Below are positions 1 to 7,835 of a stretch of 64,000 bases of DNA, piece by piece (positions within the stretch are counted from its first letter, which is position 1; each line of letters starts with the position of its first letter). The notes under the pieces are model-generated. The model was given only the letters and a program-made list of their open reading frames with translations, made no database searches and was not told where the DNA came from. The stretch is taken from contig NZ_FMCW01000022.1 in the NCBI RefSeq assembly GCF_900091595.1, positions 62,001-126,000 of the forward strand, given 5' to 3'. The stretch is from Micromonospora haikouensis. GTDB taxonomy: Bacteria; Actinomycetota; Actinomycetes; Mycobacteriales; Micromonosporaceae. Position numbers and translations under genes: made by a program.

Positions 1-134
1 TGCCGCCGGACGTCTCGCCCCAGCCCCGGTCCGTGTCGTCGGCCGTCTGCTCGGGCAGCACCACGAAGTCCTCACTCAGGTCGACGGCGCGATCGTCGTC
101 GCCGCGCGCCTGCGCCCCCGGGTCGATGCTCACG
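1..134 (-). CDS. hypothetical acidic protein, N-terminal part only
   Basis: Reading leftward from a GTG at 134, the frame stays open to the window edge and gives about 44 residues starting VSIDPGAQARGDDDRAVDLS and rich in Asp, Glu and Gly. There is no membrane segment and no motif I can name. The 3' end lies outside the window. Codon bias fits a real gene, and a divergent gene begins about 75 bases away, so this gap probably holds both promoters. Function unknown. Confidence 0.5.
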
Positions 135-208
135 AGCGGCAAGACTACCCGGGTTCCGGCCCGCGTCCGACCGGCCACCCGGCCGGACGGTTGGTAGCGT
201 CGGTCGGC

Positions 209-559
209 GTGACCACGCCCAGCGGTGACCGCCCCGAGGACGACTACTGGCGTCGCCCGCCTGACCCGGCCGACGGCGGCGCGACCGACGACCCGCCGCG
301 CCCACCGGGGCCCGGCCCGGCCGGCGTCGACCCGCCCACCGGCTACGGCGGGCCGCCGCCCACCACGCCGCCGCCACCCGGATGGCGTCCCCCGCTGCAC
401 GTGCGGGCCGCGCCGCCCCGCCAGCTGCCGCCGCAGGACATGGCCGGGCTGGACGCGGTCGAGCAGCAGGCCCAGCACGTCACCTGGGGCGTCGGCGCGG
501 TCGCCGGCGTGGTGCTGCTGGCCCTGCTCTGCCTGCTCTGCTCCCGGGCGTTCCGCTGA
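209..559 (+). CDS. small proline-rich protein with C-terminal membrane anchor
   Basis: The protein has about 116 residues. Roughly the first 60 are dominated by Pro, Gly and Asp (blocks such as PPPTTPPPPGW). It ends in one hydrophobic helix, GVGAVAGVVLLALLCLLC, followed by SRAFR, as expected of a tail-anchored membrane protein. GTG at 209 is chosen because the protein then starts VTTPSGDRP; a TTG six codons upstream is also in frame. Function unknown. The stop codon lies inside the first copy of a tandem repeat that continues downstream. Confidence 0.65.
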   Translation: MTTPSGDRPEDDYWRRPPDPADGGATDDPPRPPGPGPAGVDPPTGYGGPPPTTPPPPGWRPPLHVRAAPPRQLPPQDMAGLDAVEQQAQHVTWGVGAVAGVVLLALLCLLCSRAFR

Positions 560-664
560 CTGCGCTCCCGGGCGTCCGCTGACCGTTCGCGTGGTCCGCT
601 GACCGCTCGTGGGCGTTCCGCTGGCCCTTCCGCGCGTCCGCTGACCGCTTCCGGGCGTCCGCTG
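552..664. repeat. degenerate ~21-bp tandem repeat, six copies
   Basis: The core TCCGCTG(A/G)C recurs with starts at 552, 575, 595, 617, 637 and 658 (steps of 23, 20, 22, 20 and 21 bases), usually preceded by GGGCG. The first copy contains the TGA stop codon of the gene before it. The remaining bases up to the next gene at 718 show nothing else recognisable. Confidence 0.75.
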
Positions 665-717
665 GCCGCGCGGCCCGGGCTGGCTGACCTGCGCCGTCCG
701 GCCCGGGCCGCGTCGGC

Positions 718-1200
718 TCAGAGCACCCGGCCCCAGGCCGCCTCGGCGCCGGAGTCCCCGGTGAGGAAGACGTAGACCAGCGAGGCCACGCCCAGCACGA
801 CCACCACGACCGTCAGCAGCAGGGGTGCCCAGGACGGCAGCCGGGAGACCCGGTCGTCGTTGCGGGTCACCAGCAGCAGGGCGATGGCGGCCACGGCGAG
901 CCCCACGGTGAACCAGAGCAGCGTCTCGGCGTACTCCGAATGCTCGTGGATCTGCGCGAGCAGGGCCTGGTCGAAGCCCTTCTCCTCGAACGCTTCCTCC
1001 AGTGCCTCGCCCGTCTCGGTCGACACCCAGGTGACGATCGGGGTCAGCACCGCGAGGCCGGCCACCGCCCAGCCCAGCCGGGGACGCCACCTCGGCACCA
1101 GCCCGTACGCGCTGGCCAGCAACGCGAGCAGCGGCACGAACACCACCGCCGCGTGGATCACCAGGATGTGGCTTGGCAGCCCGTTGATCTCCCTGAACAC
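718..1200 (-). CDS. DUF2231-type four-helix membrane protein
   Basis: The protein has 160 residues and four hydrophobic helices at about 11-33, 41-60, 92-110 and 121-145. The N-terminal stretch FREINGLPSHILVIHAAVVF is typical of the DUF2231 family, with a conserved His between the first helices. Members are predicted inner-membrane proteins of unknown role, sometimes linked to heme or redox functions. The GTG at 1200 is preferred because GGAGG lies six bases before it. A longer reading from 1305 would overlap the divergent Fur gene region and lacks a ribosome site. Confidence 0.75.
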   Translation of the reverse strand: MFREINGLPSHILVIHAAVVFVPLLALLASAYGLVPRWRPRLGWAVAGLAVLTPIVTWVSTETGEALEEAFEEKGFDQALLAQIHEHSEYAETLLWFTVGLAVAAIALLLVTRNDDRVSRLPSWAPLLLTVVVVVLGVASLVYVFLTGDSGAEAAWGRVL

Positions 1201-1325
1201 CGACACCTCCGGCCGTGACGTGATCCCCGCGGCGTCAGCGTACGCCGCCCCGGCGGCTGTGGCCCGGACCACCCAGGTCAGGAGCTCGCTTGTCGCCCGG
1301 TGCACCCCATGCTGTCATTGACCTC

Positions 1326-1754
1326 ATGTCCGGTGGCGAGGAACTGCTGCGGTCGAGGGGCCTGCGGGTCACCCGGCCGCGCCTCGCCGTGCTGGACGTC
1401 CTCTCCGCCGGCGGTCACCTGGAGGTCGACGAGATCACCCGGCGGGTGCGGGAACGCCTCGACTCCGTCTCCACCCAGGCCGTGTACGACGTCCTCGGCG
1501 CGCTGTCCCGCGCCGGGCTGTCCCGCCGGATCGAGCCGGCCGGCAGTCCCGCCCGGTACGAGGCGCGGGCCGGCGACAACCACCACCACGTGGTCTGCCG
1601 GGGCTGCGGCGAGATCGCCGACATCGACTGCGCGGTCGGCGAGAAGCCCTGCCTCGACCCGGACACCGCCCACGGCTTCGAGGTGGACGAGGCGGAGGTC
1701 ACCTTCTGGGGGCTCTGCCCGACCTGCCAGGCCCGCCGCAGCGCCGACGACTGA
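1326..1754 (+). CDS. Fur-family metal-responsive repressor
   Basis: The 142-residue length is normal for Fur. An N-terminal winged helix (about 10-80, with RVTRPRLAVLDVL and STQAVYDVLGAL) is followed by a dimerisation and metal domain with a His cluster (86-88) and two CxxC pairs (C91/C94 and C131/C134) that bind structural zinc. The tri-His HHHVVCRGCG region resembles actinobacterial FurA-type regulators. No katG is adjacent, so the target is not shown by context. ATG at 1326 is chosen because the upstream GTG at 1290 would only add 12 poorly coded residues. Confidence 0.88.
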   Translation: MSGGEELLRSRGLRVTRPRLAVLDVLSAGGHLEVDEITRRVRERLDSVSTQAVYDVLGALSRAGLSRRIEPAGSPARYEARAGDNHHHVVCRGCGEIADIDCAVGEKPCLDPDTAHGFEVDEAEVTFWGLCPTCQARRSADD

Positions 1755-1809
1755 CACCGCCGTCCCGCCCCGACCGGGCACGCGGCCCGGGCGTGGCACC
1801 CTTGGTCGG

Positions 1810-2650
1810 GTGGACTCCGATGACCTCGGCCTGTTCGGTCCGGGATCGGTCACGTGGAAGGTGCACGAGGAGCCGATCCTGATCGTCGCCGGCCTGCGCT
1901 CGCTCTACCTTCAGGCGCTGCACCCCCGGGCCATGGCCGGGGTGGCCCAGAACAGCAACTACCGCACCGACGTGTGAGGCCGGCTGGTCCGGACGGCCAC
2001 CTACGTCGCCACCACCGTCTACGGCACCACGGCCGAGGCCGAGGCCGCCGGGGCCCGGCTGCGGCGGCTGCACGGCCGGATGCGGGCCACCGACCCGGAC
2101 ACCAGGGAGGAGTTCCGGATCGACGAGCCGGAGCTGCTGCGCTGGGTGCACGTCACCGAGGTCGAGTCGTTCCTGAGCACCGCCCGCCGGGCCGGGCTGC
2201 CGCTGACCGACGCGGAGGTCGACGGCTACTACACCGAGCAGCGCCGGGCGGCGGCCCTGGTCGGGCTGGACCCGGCGGACGTGCCCGGCACGGCGGCCGA
2301 GGTCGCGGACTACTACCGGCAGATCCGGCCGGCGCTGCTGATGACCCGGGAGGCGGCGGAGACGGCCGTCTTCCTCACCGCCCCGTCCCTGCCGTGGAAG
2401 CTCAACCTTCCGGCCCGGGTCGGGATGAACCTCGGGCCGGACCGGCTGGCGTACTTCGGCGTCGCCGGCACCGCGTTCGCGCTGCTGCCGCCCTGGGCCC
2501 GCCGGCTGTACGGCGGCCTGGGGCTGCCGACCACCGAACTGTCGGCCGACCTGACCGTCCGCGCCCTGCGGCTGGCGCTGACGGCCCTGCCGCAGCGCTG
2601 GCGGGAGGGGCCGTTGCAGCAGGCGGCGAAGGAACGGGCCGCCCCGCCTG
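1810..2650 (+). pseudogene. DUF2236 (MpaB-like oxygenase) gene with in-frame TGA
   Basis: The frame from GTG 1810 encodes a clear DUF2236 protein: GPGSVTWKVHEEPILIVAGL, then LYLQALHPRAMAGV. It is cut by TGA at 1975-1977. The same frame resumes at once with GRLVRTATYVATTVYGTTAE and continues through RIDEPELLRWVHVTEVESFL and the usual C-terminal helices. In this family the residue before GRL is usually Trp, so TGG to TGA is the simplest explanation. The frame also has no stop at the expected end near 2650 and runs antisense through the next gene to 3822, which suggests a second lesion. DUF2236 proteins are heme-dependent oxygenase-like enzymes of mostly unknown substrate. A sequencing error at 1977 cannot be excluded. 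Confidence 0.75.
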
Positions 2651-2742
2651 ACTCCGCGCTGACCGGGCGGGGCAGGCCCGGGGCCGGCCTCGGGCGGGCG
2701 GGCCCGCTCGGCCGCGGGCCTGCCCGGGGCCGAGGGCTCGAC

Positions 2743-2802
2743 GTCATGTCGCCGACATGGCGGCATCCCGCCGCTCGGATACCGCCATGTCGGCGACATG
2801 AC
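2743..2802. repeat. 26-bp-arm inverted repeat, ATGTCGGCGAC family copy 1
   Basis: The left arm 2743-2768 and right arm 2777-2802 are complementary at 25 of 26 positions around an 8-base loop. Each arm contains CATGTCG-N-CGACATG, itself a palindrome. It lies between two converging genes, so it could end transcription from both sides. Diverged relatives occur at about 9808-9874 and 45040-45096. Confidence 0.85.
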
Positions 2803-2880
2803 ACGCCCGCCCCGCGCCCGCCCCGCGCGCCCGAGGCCGATCGGGCCGGGCTGGGCCGGCGGGCCCGGGCCAGGCCGGGG

Positions 2881-3837
2881 TCAGTCCCGGCGGTCCATGG
2901 CCGCCCAGGGGTCCTTCCCCGGCGTCTGCGCGCCCGCCGGGCAGGTGCGGCGGTAGTCGCACCAGCCGCAGCGCGGCCCCGGCTCGGCCGGGAAGGCGTC
3001 ATCCGGGTCGGACCCGTCGGCGACGGCCCGCTCGGCGGCCAGGATGTCCCGCGCCGTCTCCTCGGCGCGGGTGACCTGCCGGGCCAGCGACTCGACGGTG
3101 TGCTCGTGGGCGGCGATCGTGCCGGTGGGCAGGTGGTGCAGCTCGACCCGGCGGCACGGCCGACGGAACACCCGCTCGGCGGCGTACGCGTAGAGGGCCA
3201 GCGCCTGCGAGCCGCGCGCGTCGTCGGCGTCGAGCCCCGTGCGGCCGGTCTTGTAGTCGACGATGACCAGCTCCGGCCCGCTCGCGCCGGGGCGGAGGTC
3301 GATCCGGTCGGCGCGCCCGTTGAACGCCAGCACCGCCGTCCTGACCGCCACCACCCGCTCGACGCCGACCGGGTCGGCCTGCGGGTCCAGCGTCTCGGCG
3401 TAGGACTCCAGCCAGGCCAACGCCCGCCGGTACGCGTCGCGCTCCTGCTCGTCGTCGCGGAACCCGTCGCGCACCCAGGTGCCCCGCAGCAGCCCGGCGA
3501 GCGCCTCCGGGCGGCGGCGGTCGGCGGGCAGGGCATACCAGTTCTTCAGGGCGTTGTGCACGCTCGCGCCCAGCGAGTTGTGGGCCCACGGCGGGCCCTT
3601 CGGCGGCGCGGGCCGGTCCACGTACGAGTAGCGGTAGCGGCGGGGGCAGTCCGCGTACGCGCCGAGCTTGCTGGGGGTGCAGACGAACAGCCGCTCCGGC
3701 ATGCCGTCGAAGCCGAGCTGCTCGGGCTGGGCGGCCGGGCGGGACTGGGCGGGCTGGCCGGCGCGGGGGCGCGGGGTCCGGCCCGCCCCGGCGGCGGGTC
3801 GACCGGCGGGGCGGCCGGATGAGGAGGCTGGTCGCAC
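2881..3837 (-). CDS. RecB-family PD-(D/E)XK nuclease with Fe-S-type cysteines
   Basis: The 318-residue protein has the PDDEXK_1 layout: FVCTPSKLGAYADCPRRYRY near the N-terminus, an HNSLGASVH segment, then LVIVDYKTG carrying the catalytic Asp (194) and Lys (196). Cysteines at about 53 or 64, 290, 293 and 299 (CGWCDYRRTC) match the AddB/Cas4 pattern that holds a 4Fe-4S cluster. It is probably a stand-alone DNA exonuclease of RecB C-terminal type. GTG 3837 is preferred over the ATG at 3972 because GCAGGATC, a plausible -10, lies just upstream and the extra N-terminus is low-complexity. Residues before about 50 are still uncertain. Confidence 0.85.
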   Translation of the reverse strand: MRPASSSGRPAGRPAAGAGRTPRPRAGQPAQSRPAAQPEQLGFDGMPERLFVCTPSKLGAYADCPRRYRYSYVDRPAPPKGPPWAHNSLGASVHNALKNWYALPADRRRPEALAGLLRGTWVRDGFRDDEQERDAYRRALAWLESYAETLDPQADPVGVERVVAVRTAVLAFNGRADRIDLRPGASGPELVIVDYKTGRTGLDADDARGSQALALYAYAAERVFRRPCRRVELHHLPTGTIAAHEHTVESLARQVTRAEETARDILAAERAVADGSDPDDAFPAEPGPRCGWCDYRRTCPAGAQTPGKDPWAAMDRRD

Positions 3838-3991
3838 CCCGCGATCCTGCCACCCGGCTACGACAGCCGCTCCGACCCGCCCGGCGGGTCGCACCGCCGG
3901 ATCAGTCACGACCGGGCACCGGCTCCGGCCGGGCGCGGGCACGGATCGGGCCCGCCCGCCGCCCCGGCTCACGCCACGCCCGCGTCCCGGG

Positions 3992-4606
3992 TCAGGTCGC
4001 GCTCGTGTACTGGGTGACGAAGGCCGCGATGGCGTCGGCGATGAGCTGCACCGCGATCGCGGCGAGCAGCAGGCCGGCGATGCGGGTGAGCACCTCGATC
4101 CCGCCCGGGCGCAGGATCTTGACGATCCCGCCGGAGAAGCGCAGCACCACCCAGACGGTGAGCATCACCGCCACGATGGCCGCGGCGATGGCGCCGTAGT
4201 CGAGCGCCCGGTCGGCCTGCTGGACGAAGAGCATGGTCGCCACGATCGCGCCCGGCCCGGCCAGCAGCGGGGTGCCCAGCGGCACCAGGGCGATGTTCGA
4301 GGTGGCCTGCTGGGTGGGGTCGTCGGCCTTGCCGGTCAGCAGTTCCAGCGCGACGAGGATCAGCAGCAGCCCGCCGGCCGCCTGCAGCGCCGGCAGGTCG
4401 ACGTGCAGGTACGCGAGGAGGGTCTGCCCGGCCACGGCGAAGACCACGATCACCCCGAGCGCCAGGGCAACCGCCTGCCAGGCGGCCCGGTTGCGGTCCC
4501 GGGCGGCCAGGGGGCCGGTGAGCGCGAGGAAGATCGGCATCATGCCCGGCGGGTCGACGATGACCAGCAGGGTCACGAAGACCTCACCGAAGAGCTTCAG
4601 ATCCAC
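3992..4606 (-). CDS. MarC-family (UPF0056) integral membrane protein
   Basis: This 204-residue protein has about six hydrophobic helices. It starts VDLKLFGEVFVTLLVIVDPPGMMPIF, which contains the family's conserved VDPPG..P motif, and has GTPLLAGPGAIV in the middle, the MarC half-repeat signature. MarC proteins are inner-membrane proteins of unknown transport function; the old link to multiple antibiotic resistance is not supported. It follows the PHP gene by 32 bases on the same strand and is probably cotranscribed. GTG 4606 is chosen because homologues begin at this residue. Confidence 0.85.
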   Translation of the reverse strand: MDLKLFGEVFVTLLVIVDPPGMMPIFLALTGPLAARDRNRAAWQAVALALGVIVVFAVAGQTLLAYLHVDLPALQAAGGLLLILVALELLTGKADDPTQQATSNIALVPLGTPLLAGPGAIVATMLFVQQADRALDYGAIAAAIVAVMLTVWVVLRFSGGIVKILRPGGIEVLTRIAGLLLAAIAVQLIADAIAAFVTQYTSAT

Positions 4607-4638
4607 CCGGAGAGGGTAGCCGCGCAGGTGGAGGCGGA

Positions 4639-5520
4639 TCAGGCCGAAGCGACGGGGGTCACGCCGGTGGCCTCGGCCACGATCCGCCCGTACGCCTCGG
4701 GCGAGGTGGTGAACGCGCCGAGCCGGACGGTCTTGTGCGTGCCGTGGAAGTCCGACGAGCCGGTGACGAACAGGCCCAGCTCGGCGGCGAGCGCCCGCAC
4801 GTGCGCCCGCTCGGCCGGGGAATGGTCCTCGTGGTCGGCCTCCAGGCCGGCGAGCCCGGCCGCCGCCAGCTCGACGATCAGCTCGTCGGGCACGATCCGG
4901 CCGCGCCGGCTCGCCCTCGGGTGGGCGAACACGGGCACGCCGCCCGCGGCCCGCACCAGCCGGACCGCCCGGAACACCTCGATGTCGTCCTTGGGCAGCC
5001 GGTACCGCTCGCCCAGCCACTCCGGCCCGAACGCCTCGGTGGTGGTGGCCACCAGCCCGGCGCGGATGAGAGCCTGGGCGATGTGCGGGCGACCCACCGT
5101 CCCGCCGCCCGCCCCGGCCAGGATCTCCGGCCAGCTCAGCTCGACGCCGTCGGCGCGCAGCAGCGCCACGATGCGTTCCCCGCGCACCTCGCGGGCGGCC
5201 CGCACCCGGGCCAGCTCCGCGCCCAGCTCCGGCTCCGCCGGGTCGAAGAGGTACGCGAGCAGGTGCAGCGCCACCGGCGGGTCGGCACCGTGCCAGCGGC
5301 AGGAGATCTCCGCGCCCCGGACCAGGGTGAGGCCGGGCGGCAACGCGGCCACGGCGGGCGCCCACCCGGCGGTGGTGTCGTGGTCGGTGATCGCCACGAC
5401 GTCCAGGCCGGCCTCGCCGGCCGCCCGGACCAGCTCGGCCGGCGTGAGGGTGCCGTCGCTGGCCGTCGAGTGGGCGTGCAGGTCGATCCGGGTGGCGGCC
5501 GGCACCGGGGGCGGGGTCAT
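4639..5520 (-). CDS. PHP-domain phosphoesterase (RNase AM / YciV type)
   Basis: The 293-residue protein begins with RIDLHAHSTASDGTLTPAEL, the PHP metal motif (H15, H17), followed by AITDHDTTAG, a central GRPHIAQAL motif and a late FVTGSSDFHG motif. Together these give the metal-binding His and Asp set of the trinuclear PHP site. Related enzymes hydrolyse 3',5'-nucleoside bisphosphates or trim 5' ends of RNA. Start ATG 5520; the gene runs into marC, suggesting a two-gene operon. The substrate is inferred from family only. Confidence 0.85.
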   Translation of the reverse strand: MTPPPVPAATRIDLHAHSTASDGTLTPAELVRAAGEAGLDVVAITDHDTTAGWAPAVAALPPGLTLVRGAEISCRWHGADPPVALHLLAYLFDPAEPELGAELARVRAAREVRGERIVALLRADGVELSWPEILAGAGGGTVGRPHIAQALIRAGLVATTTEAFGPEWLGERYRLPKDDIEVFRAVRLVRAAGGVPVFAHPRASRRGRIVPDELIVELAAAGLAGLEADHEDHSPAERAHVRALAAELGLFVTGSSDFHGTHKTVRLGAFTTSPEAYGRIVAEATGVTPVASA

Positions 5521-5534
5521 CGCCCGACGCTATC

Positions 5535-5624
5535 GGTGCCGCCGGCCTGCCAGGGTGCCGGGTCGACGCCGCCGGCCTGCCTGGGTGCCGGGTCGGTGCC
5601 GCCGGCCGGTCAGGGTGCCGGGTC
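5535..5624. repeat. 30-bp tandem repeat, three copies, spanning a stop codon
   Basis: Three head-to-tail 30-base units (5535-5564, 5565-5594, 5595-5624) built on GGTGCCGCCGGCC plus CAGGGTGCCGGGTC differ by only a few bases. The stop codon (5610-5612) of the minus-strand beta-propeller gene lies in the third unit, so the array has grown outward from the end of that gene. Confidence 0.9.
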
Positions 5625-6902
5625 GGTGACGACCACCGGCCGGCCGGCCGGCTCGACGCCGGTCAACGGGCTGGCGGCGGCCCGCTCTCCGGCGACCACG
5701 CGGTCGGGCCGCACCGGCACCAGCCCGCCCCGGGCGTCGGCATACCAGGCGATGCCGGCCGGCGTCCAGCACACCGCGCCGGCCAGCGTCGGGCCGGCGG
5801 GACGGGCGACCAACGTGCCGCCGAGGGTGGCGAGGTCGACCAGGAGCGCCCCGGTGGCGTCGGACGAGCCGGTGCGGCCGTTCAGCAGCAGCCAGCGGCC
5901 GTCGGCGGAGACCCCGCCCAGCCCGTCAGAGCTGAGGGTCGGCCCGCAGGCCGAGCGGATGGTCGCCAGCGCCCGGTTGGGGTCGAGCAGCGCCAGGCAG
6001 GGGCGTCGGGGCGTGCCGGCGGAGACGAGGCCGACGAGCCGGCCGTCCGGCAGCGCCCCGTGGACGGCGAGGACGTCGCGCCAGCCGGCGGTGGGGAGCC
6101 CGCCCGCGGCCGGATGCCAGAGCGCGTACCCGGGTCGGGCCGGATCGCGGCGCACCAGGACGGAGTTGCCGGCGAAGCCGACCGGCACGGCCGCGCCGGG
6201 CGCCGTCGTGCCGGCGACCGCGACGAGCTTGTCGCCGACGATCCCGGCGATGGAGAGCCGGTCGCCGTCGCGCCAGGCGACCTGGCCGCCGTCGGGGGCG
6301 ACGGCGATCGCCTCCGCGCCGGCGAGCAGCACCCTGGTGCTGCCGTCGGCGTGCACGGACAGCAGGGCCCGGCCGGCGACGGTGGGCGCGCCCACCACCA
6401 GCCAACCCCCCTTGTCCGGTACGCGCTGCGCCCGGTCGGCGTCGGCCACCCCGAGGGGGATGTTCGTGTTCCCGGCGGTGTAGAGGGTGCCGTCGACGAC
6501 CAGGTCGACCGCGCCGCCGGCCGGCCCGAGGGCCGCTCGGGGTGATCCGCCCGACGGGCTCGGCACCGGTTCCGGGACCGTCCAGGAGGAGCCGCGCGGG
6601 TCGCCGAGCACCACGGTCGGCGGGGTGGGCTGGGTTGCCTGGGGGCTGAGCCGCACCACGCCGGCGCTGACCAGCACCGTGGCCACCCCGGCCAGGGCGG
6701 TGCCGGTGACGACCCGGCGGCGGCGTGTCCGGGTGGCCCGCCGGATGGCCAGGCCGGCCGGGTCCACGGTGCACGGCAGCGGCGCGGCGGCCTGCCGGGA
6801 GAGGGTCTCCCGGAGCGCGCGCTCCAGCTCGTCCGCCGTCACGACTGTTGGACGCGCGGGAACGGGCGTCCGGTTGTCACCGGGACCGGCCACCCCGCTC
6901 AC
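5610..6902 (-). CDS. membrane-anchored beta-propeller protein coupled to sigma factor
   Basis: The protein has 430 residues. A short cytoplasmic N-terminus (ELERALRETLSRQ at about 24-37, then an Arg-rich stretch) leads to one transmembrane helix near 64-84. A large outside domain of repeated blades follows (AIAVAPDGGQVAWRDGDRLS, GVSADGRWLLLNGR), as in TolB/WD-like propellers. The GTG start overlaps the sigma factor's stop codon (GTGA), so translation is coupled. Many SigE-family ECF sigma genes are followed by such proteins. The topology suggests it could be the cognate anti-sigma factor or sensor, but no ZAS zinc motif is visible, so that role is inference. Confidence 0.8.
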   Translation of the reverse strand: MSGVAGPGDNRTPVPARPTVVTADELERALRETLSRQAAAPLPCTVDPAGLAIRRATRTRRRRVVTGTALAGVATVLVSAGVVRLSPQATQPTPPTVVLGDPRGSSWTVPEPVPSPSGGSPRAALGPAGGAVDLVVDGTLYTAGNTNIPLGVADADRAQRVPDKGGWLVVGAPTVAGRALLSVHADGSTRVLLAGAEAIAVAPDGGQVAWRDGDRLSIAGIVGDKLVAVAGTTAPGAAVPVGFAGNSVLVRRDPARPGYALWHPAAGGLPTAGWRDVLAVHGALPDGRLVGLVSAGTPRRPCLALLDPNRALATIRSACGPTLSSDGLGGVSADGRWLLLNGRTGSSDATGALLVDLATLGGTLVARPAGPTLAGAVCWTPAGIAWYADARGGLVPVRPDRVVAGERAAASPLTGVEPAGRPVVVTDPAP

Positions 6903-7729
6903 CTCCGCTCCGCGCCGACGGCCTCGGCCGGCACCGGGGCACCGACGGGCTCGACGGGCACCGGGAGCGGCGCGCCGCCGGCCGGGGCGGGACGAGGGCC
7001 GGCTCCGCTCGTGGTGGGCGCGGCGGGCACCCCCGCCCGGGCCGGGCGCGGCGCGGTGGGCACCGTCGGAGCGGGACGGGGCGGGGTCGCCGGGGCGGGA
7101 CGGGCGGCGGCGGGTTCGGCCTGTCTGGCGGGCCGGAGGCGGGCGGCCTCCGCGGGCCGCGTCCGGGGGGCGGGACGGCTGCCCGCCCGCCCGTCGGGCT
7201 GCGGCTGCGGCGCGGCGTCGGTCAGGTCGAGGGCGGCCTGTGCGCCCAGCCGTCGGCGCAGGGTGGCCAGCGCCCGGGAGGTCTGGCTCTTCACGGTGCC
7301 CGGCGAGATCTCCAGCAGCGCGGCGGTCTGCGCCTCCGACATGTCCTCGTAGAAGCGCAGCACCAGCACCGCACGCTGCCGGCTGGGCAGCGCCCTGAGC
7401 TGCCGCCACAGCACGTCCCGGTCGAGCTGCTGCTCGATCTCGTCGACCCCGGCGCGTTCGGGCAGCACTTCGGTCGGCCGCTCACCGTGCCAGCGCCGCC
7501 GCCACCAGCTCGTCGACGTGTTGACCATGACGCGGCGCGCGTACGGCTCGATCGCCTCGATGCCGCCGAGCCGCTTGCAGGCGAGGTAGGTCTTGGTCAG
7601 CGCGGTCTGGAGCAGGTCCTCGGCCGTGGCCCAGTCGCCGGTCAGCAGGTATGCGGTGCGCAGCAGCGCCCCGGAGCGGGCCGCGACGAACTCGCGGAAC
7701 TCCTCCTCCAGCGGGTCTTTCGCGGCCAC
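6899..7729 (-). CDS. ECF RNA polymerase sigma factor, SigE family, with long Ala/Pro tail
   Basis: Region 2 spans about 1-75 (EEEFREFVAARSGALLRTAY, then WATAEDLLQTALTKTYL). Region 4 spans about 105-160 (ALPSRQRAVLVLRFYEDMSE, then SPGTVKSQTSRALATLRRRL). This is the typical order for an actinobacterial SigE-family ECF factor of about 170 residues. About 110 further residues of Ala/Pro/Arg/Gly-rich sequence follow, which is unusual and low-complexity. GTG 7729 has GGGAGG upstream. The downstream propeller gene overlaps by four bases. The sigma factor probably directs its own operon; no target promoter could be assigned. Confidence 0.88.
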   Translation of the reverse strand: MAAKDPLEEEFREFVAARSGALLRTAYLLTGDWATAEDLLQTALTKTYLACKRLGGIEAIEPYARRVMVNTSTSWWRRRWHGERPTEVLPERAGVDEIEQQLDRDVLWRQLRALPSRQRAVLVLRFYEDMSEAQTAALLEISPGTVKSQTSRALATLRRRLGAQAALDLTDAAPQPQPDGRAGSRPAPRTRPAEAARLRPARQAEPAAARPAPATPPRPAPTVPTAPRPARAGVPAAPTTSGAGPRPAPAGGAPLPVPVEPVGAPVPAEAVGAERR

Positions 7730-7835
7730 CGCTCACCTCCCGCACCCCCGTGCCTGCATGGCAGGTTGTCATGCCGGGGGCGGACCGGGCGACGGCGAAA
7801 GGTGCGGGCTTCCTCCGATGTTCGGACGGAAAGTT

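Noticed and set aside
1975-1977. TGA in the DUF2236 gene as a recoded selenocysteine or Trp codon
   Set aside because: No SECIS-like stem was evident and the family has Trp, not Cys, at the position. The lost stop codon downstream supports decay instead.
2080-3822. 580-residue plus-strand protein
   Set aside because: Only the first about 190 residues are DUF2236; the rest is antisense to the RecB-like gene and arises from a missing stop codon.
6899-7230. Sigma factor tail as a frameshifted separate gene
   Set aside because: The frame, composition and Pro/Ala/Arg pattern are continuous to the stop that overlaps the next start; long low-complexity tails occur in this family.
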